DNA of 64,000 nucleotides. Origin: Streptomyces spectabilis. GTDB lineage: Bacteria > Actinomycetota > Actinomycetes > Streptomycetales > Streptomycetaceae. The notes under the pieces were generated by a model. It was given only the letters and a program-made list of their open reading frames with translations. It did no database searches and was not told the DNA's origin. Below are positions 42,491 through 49,734 of this stretch, in pieces. How positions within the stretch are numbered: position 1 is the first letter of the stretch; the number at the start of each line of letters is the position of its first letter. Position numbers and translations under genes: made by a program. The stretch spans positions 5,900,501-5,964,500 of the forward strand of contig NZ_CP023690.1 in NCBI RefSeq assembly GCF_008704795.1, in the 5' to 3' direction.

Positions 42491-43426
42491 ATGAGCACTA
42501 CGGCCTCCGACAACCGCCTGCGCACCCTCGGTTCGAAGACCGCGGGCCCCGGTCACCCCGTCTACATCACCGGTGAGATCGGCATCAACCACAACGGCGA
42601 TCTGGAGAACGCCCTCGCGCTCATCGACGTGGCCGCCGACGCGGGCTGCGACGCGGTGAAGTTCCAGAAGCGCACGCCGGAGATCTGCACGCCGCGCGAC
42701 CAGTGGGACATCGAGCGCGACACCCCCTGGGGCCGCATGACGTACATCGACTACCGCCACCGCGTGGAGTTCGGCGAGTCCGAGTACCAGGCCATCACCG
42801 AGCACTGCGCCAAGCGCGGCATCGACTGGTTCGCGTCCCCGTGGGACACCGAGGCGGTGGCCTTCCTGGAGAAGTTCGACGTCCCGGCCCACAAGGTGGC
42901 CTCGGCGTCCCTGACGGACGACGAGCTGCTGCGCGCCCTGCGCGCCACGGGCCGCACGGTCATCCTCTCCACGGGCATGTCGACGCCGAAGCAGATCCGC
43001 CACGCGGTCGAGGTCCTCGGCTCGGACAACATCCTGCTCTGCCACGCCACGTCGACGTACCCGGCCAAGGCCGAGGAGCTCAACCTCCGGGTGATCAACA
43101 CCCTCCAGGCCGAGTACCCGAACGTCCCGATCGGCTACTCCGGCCACGAGACGGGCCTGCAGACGACGCTGGCGGCCGTGGCCCTCGGCGCCACCTTCGT
43201 CGAGCGCCACATCACCCTCGACCGCGCGATGTGGGGCTCCGACCAGGCCGCGTCCGTGGAGCCGCAGGGCCTCACGCGCCTCGTCCGCGACATCCGCACC
43301 ATCGAGGCCTCCCTCGGTGACGGCGTCAAGAAGGTCTACGAGTCCGAGCTCGGCCCGATGAAGAAGCTCCGCCGCGTGGCGGGCGTCGTCGCCGAGTCCG
43401 CGGACCGCGAGCCCGTCGCGGTCTGA
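42491..43426 (+). CDS. neuB: N-acetylneuraminate/Kdn synthase family protein without SAF domain
   Basis: A 311-residue TIM-barrel enzyme condensing phosphoenolpyruvate with a hexose (mannose-6-P or ManNAc type) to a nonulosonic acid. NeuB motifs: YITGEIGINHNGDLENALALIDVAADAGCDAVKFQKRTPE, VPAHKVASASLTDDELL, TVILSTGMST, LLCHATSTYPAK, IGYSGHETG and ERHITLDRAMWGSDQAAS. The usual C-terminal antifreeze-like SAF domain is missing; the protein ends soon after the barrel. It follows neuA by 14 bases with AAGGAAAG upstream. A 13-bp hairpin terminator follows. Confidence 0.93.
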   Translation: MSTTASDNRLRTLGSKTAGPGHPVYITGEIGINHNGDLENALALIDVAADAGCDAVKFQKRTPEICTPRDQWDIERDTPWGRMTYIDYRHRVEFGESEYQAITEHCAKRGIDWFASPWDTEAVAFLEKFDVPAHKVASASLTDDELLRALRATGRTVILSTGMSTPKQIRHAVEVLGSDNILLCHATSTYPAKAEELNLRVINTLQAEYPNVPIGYSGHETGLQTTLAAVALGATFVERHITLDRAMWGSDQAASVEPQGLTRLVRDIRTIEASLGDGVKKVYESELGPMKKLRRVAGVVAESADREPVAV

Positions 43427-43442
43427 GCCCCGACCGCCGCAC

Positions 43443-43473
43443 GCCGACGGGCGGGCGCATCCCGCCCGTCGGC
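43443..43473 (+). terminator. Hairpin terminator after neuB
   Basis: GCCGACGGGCGGG (43443-43455) and CCCGCCCGTCGGC (43461-43473) pair perfectly around CGCAT. It lies between neuB and the last gene of the cluster. Confidence 0.75.
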
Positions 43474-43615
43474 CCCCGGCGCCCCCGGGAGCGCACCGGT
43501 GCCGCTCCCGCACCGCGCGTTCCCGGGTGGCCTCGCACCACCCCCACCGGCCCTCCCGCAGGGGAGGGCCGGGGCCCGGACCGACCCGCCCCACCCCGCA
43601 CGGGAGGACCGACCC

Positions 43616-44770
43616 ATGTCAGCACGGAGCGCACGGCGCGCCGCGAGGGCACCGCACGGCACGCTGGCGTTCGTGGAGTCGCCGGTGCAGCTGCTCAACG
43701 TGCTGGAGTGGGCGCATGTGTCCACGGCGCACGCCCCCGAGTCCGCGCCGGGCGACCTCACCCTGGTGGTGCTCGCCCCCACCGACCCCATGACCCGGGG
43801 CCAGCTGCGCCGCATGGCCGAACTGGCGCGCGCGGAGGGGTACACGGTGCGCTGGGAGGAGGCGCGCGGCGGCACGACCGCGCCGTTCCACACGATCGGC
43901 GGCCTCGCGGGCCCGCTGCGCAGGGCCGCCCGGATAGTGATCGGCGACCCCTTCTCGCGCTACGTGCAGCTCCTGCTGACCATCACCCGCGCGCAGGACC
44001 TCGTCGTGGTCGACGACGGCACGGCCACCATGGAGTTCATCTCCCAGCTGGCGAACGGCGAGCGCCTGGTGCGCTGGCACCGCAGGGGCGGCAGGCCGGG
44101 GCCCAGGGACATGGTCTTCATGCCCGTCTCGTCCTCGGCCCGCCGCCGCCTCACGCCGAGCCCCAAGGGCGGCCGCCGGGTGGAGGTCTTCTCCTCCATG
44201 CCCATCGACGCGGCGCCCGACGGCGTCCGCGTCACGGTGAACTCCTTCGCGTGGACGCGGGCCCGCTTCGGCCCGCCGCGCATCACCAAGGGAGCGGACC
44301 TGGTCGGCACCTCCCTCGTGGAGACCGGCGTGGTGGACCTCGACCGCTATCTGGACGCGGTGGGCGCGCTCGCCCGTACGCACGGGGCGGCCCGCTACTT
44401 CGCGCACCGCCGCGAGAGCGCCGAGAAGCTGCACCGCCTCGCGGTGGAGACCGGCCTCCAGGTGATCCGCCCCGACCTGCCCCTGGAGCTGATCGCCCGC
44501 CGGGGCCCCATCGGCCGCACCATCCTCAGCTTCCCCTCGACGGTCGTACACACCCTGCCGCTCGCCCTGGCCGGTACGGAGGTCAAGGTGGCGGTCATGG
44601 ACATCGACCCCGCGTGGCTCACGGACAAGGCGTCCCCCCGGGCCCAGGGCTTCCTCTCCGGCGTCACCGGCACCGCCAGGGACGTCCACCGCCTGGCCTC
44701 GATCCTGCCCGCGGACCCGGCCCCCGGCCTCCCCGCCCAGCCGACCCGCCAGGCAGCGGCCCCGGCCTGA
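43616..44770 (+). CDS. Putative sialyltransferase-like protein (GT52/polysialyltransferase-like)
   Basis: A 384-residue soluble protein. GTLAFVESPVQLLNVLEWAH at the start is the pattern found in bacterial capsule or lipooligosaccharide sialyltransferases (GT52 relatives), followed by DLVVVDDGTATMEFISQLANGE (the D/DGTAT element of that group) and a C-terminal LPLELIARRGPIGRTILSFPSTVVHTLPLAL. This supports a CMP-nonulosonate transferase. The ATG has GGGAGGA upstream. No signal or membrane helices. The assignment rests on these motifs plus neuA/neuB neighbours. Confidence 0.65.
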   Translation: MSARSARRAARAPHGTLAFVESPVQLLNVLEWAHVSTAHAPESAPGDLTLVVLAPTDPMTRGQLRRMAELARAEGYTVRWEEARGGTTAPFHTIGGLAGPLRRAARIVIGDPFSRYVQLLLTITRAQDLVVVDDGTATMEFISQLANGERLVRWHRRGGRPGPRDMVFMPVSSSARRRLTPSPKGGRRVEVFSSMPIDAAPDGVRVTVNSFAWTRARFGPPRITKGADLVGTSLVETGVVDLDRYLDAVGALARTHGAARYFAHRRESAEKLHRLAVETGLQVIRPDLPLELIARRGPIGRTILSFPSTVVHTLPLALAGTEVKVAVMDIDPAWLTDKASPRAQGFLSGVTGTARDVHRLASILPADPAPGLPAQPTRQAAAPA

Positions 44771-45292
44771 GCGGCCCGCCCCTGTTCAACGCTTGTTGAC
44801 AGGCCGTTGATCCCCCCGGCGCATCCTGAACCAGCAACCGCGCCACCGTCCCCAGACGTGCCCCGCGGCCACACCACCCGCACCACCCACGTCCGGTCAC
44901 TGCGTTTGTCCCTACACAACCGTTGTGTCCCAAGCCGGGCGGGGGTGGGGCGGGTGCGGGTGTCGGGAGGGCGGCCCCGTCTGTCCCGGTACAGGACGCG
45001 CCCCCACCCCCTCACCCGCACGTTCGATTACCAGCTGGCCCCCCGCACCGCCACCCAAACGTGCCGAAGTCCGTATTCTCCACCCCAAGGATGACCACCC
45101 ACCCCAAAGGTGGAGGCCTCTGACCTGCGGTGATCTCTCTGTGTGTGCGGAAGGTAACCTACCTTCCTACCCTCCGTACCAGCCGCGCATGCGCTCGCGG
45201 CCAGTGAACTTACCTCAATCTGGCTGAACTTTTGTTGATCGAGGCTTAGTTGACGGGTGCGGCGCCTTACCCTTCACAGGGTGAACCAATTG
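44771..45292. other. 522-base intergenic region before the M20 gene
   Basis: No convincing coding frame on either strand. It contains an inverted repeat AAGGTAACCTACCTT (45151-45165; arms 6, centre 3) and CTCCACC...GGTGGAG arms around 45079 and 45110. A possible 10-codon frame ATG 45091 to TGA 45121-45123 lies between. Probably the promoter and leader of the amidohydrolase gene. No named regulator site is certain. Confidence 0.4.
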
Positions 45293-46543
45293 ATGTCCCG
45301 CGCGTCCACGGACGCGCCCGAAGGAGCCGAGTCCGCGCCGCCCGGAAATCCGCCCGGCGCGCTGCCAGAAGAGCTGCGCGCCGAACTCATCGCCTTCCGG
45401 CGTGACTTGCACATGCATCCGGAGCTCGGCAACCAGGAGTTCCGCACGACCGCGGCGATCAAGGCGCGCCTGGAGAAAGCCGGGCTCACGCCCCGCGTGC
45501 TCCCGGTCGGCACCGGGCTCGTCTGTGACGTCGGAGGCACCCCGGAGAGCGCCGGACGCCCCGTGCTCGCGCTGCGCGCGGACATCGACGCCCTGCCCAT
45601 CCCCGACACCAAGACCAGCGTCAGCTACCGCTCCACCGTCCCGGACCGCGCCCACGCCTGCGGCCACGACGTCCACACGACCGTCGTCCTCGGCGCCGGG
45701 CTCGTCCTCGCCGGACTCGCCCGCGCGGGGCAGCTGCCGCACCCGGTGCGGCTGATCTTCCAGCCCGCGGAGGAGGTGCTCCCCGGCGGCGCCACGGACG
45801 CCGTCGCCTGCGGCGCCCTCGACGGCGTCGGCCGGATCATCGCCGTCCACTGCGACCCCCGCGTCGACGCGGGCCGCATCGGCCTGCGCCACGGCCCGAT
45901 CACCTCCGCCTGCGACCGCCTGGAGGTCTCCCTCGACGGCCCCGGCGGCCACACCGCGCGGCCGCATCTGACGACCGACCTCGTCACCGCCGCCGCCAAG
46001 GTCGTCAGCGATGTCCCGGCCCTGGTCGGCCGGCGCGTGGACGCCCGTTCGGGCCTCTCCGTCACCTGGGGCCGCATCGACGCGGGCCACGCGTGCAACG
46101 TGATCCCGCAGCACGCCGAGCTCTCCGGCACCATCCGCTGCCTCGACATCAACACCTGGCGGCAGGCCCCCGACATCGTGCACGCCGCCGTCCAGGAGGT
46201 CGCCGACCTGTACCGCGCCAAGTCCGTGATCAACTACGTGCGCGGGGTACCGCCCGTCGTCAACGACCCGGACGTCACGGACCTGTTGAGGGCGTCCATG
46301 ACCGCACGGCGCGGCGTCGAGGCGGTCGAGGACACCGAGCAGAGCCTCGGCGGCGAGGACTTCTCCTGGTATCTGGAGCACGTGCCGGGCGCCATGGCCC
46401 GACTCGGCGTCCGTACGCCGGGCGAGCGCGGCGTACGCGATCTGCACCAGGGCGACTTCGACGCCGACGAGCACGCCATCACCGTGGGCGTGGAGCTCTT
46501 CACCGCCGCCGCGTTCCTCGACGCGGCCACCCGCACCGCCTGA
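45293..46543 (+). CDS. M20-family amidohydrolase
   Basis: A 416-residue zinc metallopeptidase of the M20D group, which hydrolyses N-acyl amino acids or aminobenzoyl-type amides. LRAELIAFRRDLHMHPELGNQEFRT, LALRADIDALPI, AHACGHDVHTTVVLGAG (metal His/Asp), IFQPAEEVLPGGATD (catalytic Glu) and GGEDFSWYLEHVPG are all in place, with the dimerisation domain between. ATG 45293 has AGGGTG eight or nine bases upstream; GTG 45281 and GTG 45257 are alternatives. It precedes the nucleoside transport genes but has no copy of their operator. Confidence 0.9.
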   Translation: MSRASTDAPEGAESAPPGNPPGALPEELRAELIAFRRDLHMHPELGNQEFRTTAAIKARLEKAGLTPRVLPVGTGLVCDVGGTPESAGRPVLALRADIDALPIPDTKTSVSYRSTVPDRAHACGHDVHTTVVLGAGLVLAGLARAGQLPHPVRLIFQPAEEVLPGGATDAVACGALDGVGRIIAVHCDPRVDAGRIGLRHGPITSACDRLEVSLDGPGGHTARPHLTTDLVTAAAKVVSDVPALVGRRVDARSGLSVTWGRIDAGHACNVIPQHAELSGTIRCLDINTWRQAPDIVHAAVQEVADLYRAKSVINYVRGVPPVVNDPDVTDLLRASMTARRGVEAVEDTEQSLGGEDFSWYLEHVPGAMARLGVRTPGERGVRDLHQGDFDADEHAITVGVELFTAAAFLDAATRTA

Positions 46544-46683
46544 GGGCCCCGCCCTCCCACGGCCCGTACGCGCCACGGCCGCACCGCCAGAAGCACCCGG
46601 CCGGGATCCCGCGAAGCGTCGCCGCCGGCACCCACAAGGCGCCGCGGCCCGCACCCGGGATCCGCTCCGCGGCCCGCCCGCCG

Positions 46684-46731
46684 CGAATCCCGCCGCGGAT
46701 CCCGCAACGAATCCCGCCACGAATCGATAAC
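46684..46731 (+). repeat. Degenerate 12-bp tandem repeat (about 4 units)
   Basis: Units at 46684, 46696, 46708 and 46720 vary around CGAATCCCGCCA. It lies in the 297-base gap before the first BMP lipoprotein gene, immediately ahead of its conserved promoter block. Confidence 0.6.
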
Positions 46732-46777
46732 GGCCCCCGCCGAAACCGTTTCCCTCCCTTTCTACGCGCGTTAGTGT
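46724..46777 (+). promoter_or_regulatory. Promoter/operator block of the first BMP lipoprotein gene
   Basis: TCGATAACGG at 46724, then TCTACGCGCGTTA at 46761-46773 running into a TAGTGT -10 box (46772-46777). The 37-base distance between the first two elements is exactly repeated before the second BMP gene (48221 and 48258). The TCTACGCGCG half also occurs before deoA and add. Confidence 0.65.
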
Positions 46778-46840
46778 GCGCCGAAATCCGCGCCGTTCCA
46801 GGTGCGTCGGGGAACGTTCGGAACGTGAGGGGTACGTCCT

Positions 46841-47941
46841 ATGCGTCGACGTCGTCAGTTTCGCACCACCCGTCAAACAAGGATTTCCCGCGTGGCGGTG
46901 GCGGTGGCGGCCCTCGCCCTCGTGGCCACCGCGTGCGGGGAGACCAGCAGCGACGCCGCCAAGGACGACGACGGCGGTGACAAGAAGAGCGGCGCGTACC
47001 AGGGCAAGGGCATCGGACTCGCGTACGACATCGGCGGGCAGGGCGACCAGTCCTTCAACGACGCCGCCCACAGCGGCTACCAGCGGGCCCGCAAGGACTT
47101 CAAGATCGACGGGGTCGACATGGAGCCCGGCGACGGCGAGTCCAGCGCCGACAAGACCCAGCGCATCGAACAGCTCGCCCGCCAGGGGTACGACCCGGTG
47201 ATCGGCGTCGGCTTCATCTACGCCCCCGCGATACAGGAAGTGGCGAAGAAGTACCCGGACACCACGTTCGGGATCGTCGACGACAACACCGTCCAGGCCG
47301 AGAACGTCGCCGATCTGGTCTTCCACGAGGAGCAGGGCTCCTATCTCGCCGGAGTCGCCGCCGCGAAGACGACCAAGGCCGGACACGTCGGATTCATCGG
47401 CGGCGTCGACATTCCGATCATTCACAAATTCGAAGCCGGGTTCGTCCAGGGCGTGAAGTCGGTCGACCCGAAGATCAAAATTGAGCGCCGCTATCTGACC
47501 GAGAAGCCGGAGGAGGGCGGGTTCGCCAGCCCCGACAAGGGCCAGGACGCCGCGAGCGGCCAGCTCGAAGCGGGCGCGGACGTGCTCTACCACGCGGCCG
47601 GGCTCTCCGGGCAGGGCGTGATCCAGGAGGCCGGGTCGCAGAAGAAGTGGGCCATCGGCGTCGACTCCGACCAGTACCGGCAGAAGGCCCTGTCCAAGTA
47701 CCGGAAGCACATCCTCGGTTCGGCGTTCAAGGACGTGGGCGGGGCGGTGTACGACCTGACGAAGTCGGTCGTCCGCGGCAAGCCGATGAAGGGCACGCAG
47801 CGGTACGACCTGGAGTCGGGCCGGGTCGGGTTCTCCGACTCCAACCCCGACTACCGGGCGATGAAGGACGTCGTGGCCGCGGTCGAGCAGGCGAAGAAGG
47901 ACATCATCAGCGGCAAGGTCAAGGTCGAGATCAAGCCATAG
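46841..47941 (+). CDS. BMP-family nucleoside-binding lipoprotein, copy 1
   Basis: A 366-residue substrate-binding lipoprotein. Signal RVAVAVAALALVATAC with lipobox Cys, then GIGLAYDIGGQGDQSFNDAAHSGYQRARKDF, YDPVIGVGFIYAPAIQEVAKKYPDTTFGIVDD and VGFIGGVDIPIIHKFEAGF, all typical of BMP/PnrA proteins that bind purine or other nucleosides. The ABC genes lie downstream of a second paralogue, so this copy is separately transcribed. A dispersed repeat follows the stop. Ligand specificity is inferred from the neighbouring cdd, deoA and add genes. Confidence 0.9.
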   Translation: MRRRRQFRTTRQTRISRVAVAVAALALVATACGETSSDAAKDDDGGDKKSGAYQGKGIGLAYDIGGQGDQSFNDAAHSGYQRARKDFKIDGVDMEPGDGESSADKTQRIEQLARQGYDPVIGVGFIYAPAIQEVAKKYPDTTFGIVDDNTVQAENVADLVFHEEQGSYLAGVAAAKTTKAGHVGFIGGVDIPIIHKFEAGFVQGVKSVDPKIKIERRYLTEKPEEGGFASPDKGQDAASGQLEAGADVLYHAAGLSGQGVIQEAGSQKKWAIGVDSDQYRQKALSKYRKHILGSAFKDVGGAVYDLTKSVVRGKPMKGTQRYDLESGRVGFSDSNPDYRAMKDVVAAVEQAKKDIISGKVKVEIKP

Positions 47942-47970
47942 GACCGGGAGGGGCGCGTGCGCGGGCCACC

Positions 47971-47997
47971 CAGCCCGTCCGGCGTTCGAGGACGAGG
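47971..47997 (+). repeat. Dispersed GC-rich repeat after BMP copy 1
   Basis: CAGCCCGTCCGGCGTTCGAG and following, one substitution (C for T) from the family consensus; it lies 29 bases past the stop. Confidence 0.8.
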
Positions 47998-48079
47998 CCG
48001 CAGGCCGATCCGGCCCGGGGTGGAGGCCCCGCGCCAGACCCCCGTTCAAGGCCAGAGGCCAGCCACCGTGGGGAGGTTC

Positions 48080-48143
48080 ACGTCGTACGTATAACCACCG
48101 CGACCGACCAAGTCCCCCGCGCCCGGACGTCGTACGTATAACC
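48080..48143 (+). repeat. 17-bp direct repeat pair upstream of BMP copy 2
   Basis: ACGTCGTACGTATAACC occurs at 48080-48096 and 48127-48143, 47 bases apart, each containing a TATAAC that could act as -10. Tandem promoters or activator sites. Confidence 0.65.
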
Positions 48144-48179
48144 CGTTGCGCCCCGGCGGATCCGTCCGCCGAGGGCGGC

Positions 48180-48204
48180 GTCGACCAGCTGTCACCTGGT
48201 CGAC
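48180..48204. promoter_or_regulatory. 25-bp inverted repeat upstream of BMP copy 2
   Basis: GTCGACCAG (48180-48188) and CTGGTCGAC (48196-48204), perfect 9-bp arms around 7 bases, 17 bases before the TCGATAACGG element. Operator or small hairpin. Confidence 0.5.
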
Positions 48205-48220
48205 GCCCGGCGGCCACAGC

Positions 48221-48274
48221 TCGATAACGGACCGGACAGAAGGGTTCTTATGTCAGGTCTACGCGCGTTACGCT
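48221..48274 (+). promoter_or_regulatory. Promoter/operator block of BMP copy 2
   Basis: TCGATAACGG at 48221 and TCTACGCGCGTTA at 48258-48270, running into TACGCT (48269-48274). Same elements and same 37-base spacing as before BMP copy 1. A further perfect 16-bp palindrome, GTGAGGCGCGCCTCAC, follows at 48293-48308 in the leader. Confidence 0.65.
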
Positions 48275-48431
48275 GCGGCGAAATCGCGCCGGGTGAGGCG
48301 CGCCTCACGTACGTCCTCGCGTACGCCTCCGTACGTTTTCGCAGCGTGTGCACGCGCAGCAGCGCACCCCCGCACGCGTGGCGGCCGTACCCGCGTACAC
48401 GTCAGGTCGTTGTCAAAAGGAGTTCGTCCCT

Positions 48432-49487
48432 ATGCGCCGGGTGTCCCGACTCGCGCTCGCGTCCGCCGCGACCGCTGCCTTCGCCGTCACCGTCTCCGCC
48501 TGTGGCGGCACCTCCAGCGACGCCGCCAAGAGCGACGACGGCGGCAAGAAGAAGGGCGTGGCGATCGCGTACGACGTCGGCGGCGCCGGCGACCAGTCCT
48601 TCAACGACGCCGCCACGGCGGGCATGGACAAGTCCGCCGCGGACTTCAAGATCGGCAAGAAGGCCGTCGAGCCGACCGACGGCGAGTCCGACGCCGACAA
48701 GATCCAGCGCCTCACCGAGCTGGCCAAGCAGGGCTACAACCCGGTCATCGGCGTCGGCTACGCCTACGCGCCCGCCATCAAGGAGGTCGCGGCCAAGAAC
48801 CCGGACGTCACCTTCGGCATCGTCGACGACGCCACCATCAACGCCAAGAACGTCGCCGACCTGGTCTTCAACGAGGAGCAGTCCTCCTACCTGGCGGGCG
48901 TCGCCGCCGCCAAGGCCACCAAGTCCAAGACCGTCGGCTTCATCGGCGGCGTGGACAACCCGCTGATCCGCAAGTTCGAGGCGGGCTTCGTCCAGGGCGT
49001 CCAGGCCACCGACAAGTCCGTCAAGATCAAGCGCCAGTTCCTCACCGAGAAGGCCGAGGACGGCGGCTTCTCCAGCCCGGACAAGGGCAAGGAGGCGGCC
49101 GGCGGCCAGATCGAGGGCGGCGCCGACGTCGTCTACCACGCCGCCGGCCTCTCCGGCCAGGGCGTCATCGAGGCCGCCGCCGCCAAGAAGGTGTGGGCCA
49201 TCGGCGTCGACTCCGACCAGTACAAGCAGAAGGCCCTCGACAAGTACAAGAAGTACATCCTGACCTCGGCCACCAAGGACGTCGCCGGCGCGGTGTACAA
49301 CCTGGTGAAGTCGGTTCAGGATGACAAGGCCGAGGGCGGCGTCGTCCGCGCCGACCTGAAGTCCGGCGGCGTCGGACTCGCCGACTCCAACCCGGAGTTC
49401 ACGAAGATGAAGGACCTCCAGGCGGAGCTGAAGAAGGCCGAGCAGGGCATCATCAGCGGCAAGATCAAGGTCAACACGAAGCTCTGA
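48432..49487 (+). CDS. BMP-family nucleoside-binding lipoprotein, copy 2
   Basis: A 351-residue paralogue of the upstream gene, similar along its whole length (VAIAYDVGGAGDQSFNDAATAGMDKSAADF; YNPVIGVGYAYAPAIKEVAAKNPDVTFGIVDD; VGFIGGVDNPLIRKFEAGF). Lipobox TVSAC. ATG 48432 has AAAAGGAG nine bases upstream; GTG/ATG codons further up are in the leader. This copy sits directly before the ATPase and permease genes and is the obvious partner of the importer. An imperfect hairpin after the stop could raise its expression above that of the ABC genes. Confidence 0.92.
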   Translation: MRRVSRLALASAATAAFAVTVSACGGTSSDAAKSDDGGKKKGVAIAYDVGGAGDQSFNDAATAGMDKSAADFKIGKKAVEPTDGESDADKIQRLTELAKQGYNPVIGVGYAYAPAIKEVAAKNPDVTFGIVDDATINAKNVADLVFNEEQSSYLAGVAAAKATKSKTVGFIGGVDNPLIRKFEAGFVQGVQATDKSVKIKRQFLTEKAEDGGFSSPDKGKEAAGGQIEGGADVVYHAAGLSGQGVIEAAAAKKVWAIGVDSDQYKQKALDKYKKYILTSATKDVAGAVYNLVKSVQDDKAEGGVVRADLKSGGVGLADSNPEFTKMKDLQAELKKAEQGIISGKIKVNTKL

Positions 49488-49501
49488 GCGAGCGGCGTCA
49501 C

Positions 49502-49565
49502 GGCCGCGGAACGGGGTGTGGGCACCATGGACGGTCACGTCCGCTCGCGCCCCGTTCGCGCGGCC
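49502..49565 (+). terminator. Imperfect hairpin between BMP copy 2 and the ABC ATPase
   Basis: GGCCGCGGAACGGGG (49502-49516) is nearly complementary to CCCCGTTCGCGCGGCC (49550-49565). Its place after a binding-protein gene suits partial termination or mRNA stabilisation. Confidence 0.45.
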
Positions 49566-49734
49566 AGGCCTCAACCACCGGGAAACGTACCGCAGTCGGC
49601 GGCGCGCGGTGACGTCTGAGGCGTGAAGCAGGGGCACACCGCGTCGCGGCGCAGGCCCCTTTCCTTTAAGTCCCCGAGGAGAGTGCGCCATCGACGCGTC
49701 CACCACCCCTCCGCCCACCGCCACCACGTGCGCG

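Noticed and set aside
37115..44770. The glycan cluster as an antibiotic biosynthetic gene cluster
   Set aside because: No polyketide, peptide or terpene synthase genes; content fits cell-wall glycopolymer synthesis.
44771..44830. CAACGCTTGTTG as a terminator after the last wall-polymer gene
   Set aside because: A 4-bp stem is too weak; no other hairpin was seen there.
45091..45123. Ten-codon ATG frame with GGATG context before the M20 gene, a possible leader peptide
   Set aside because: No run of regulatory codons, no clear attenuator and the ribosome-binding site is weak; mentioned only within the intergenic entry.
45151..45165. AAGGTAACCTACCTT as an iron-dependent (DmdR/IdeR) box
   Set aside because: The arms do not match the TTAGGTTAGGCTAACCTAA-type consensus well enough, and no iron gene is adjacent.
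46684..46731. 12-bp tandem repeats as a CRISPR array or replication iterons
   Set aside because: Units are degenerate and contiguous without spacers, only four in number, with no cas or rep gene nearby.
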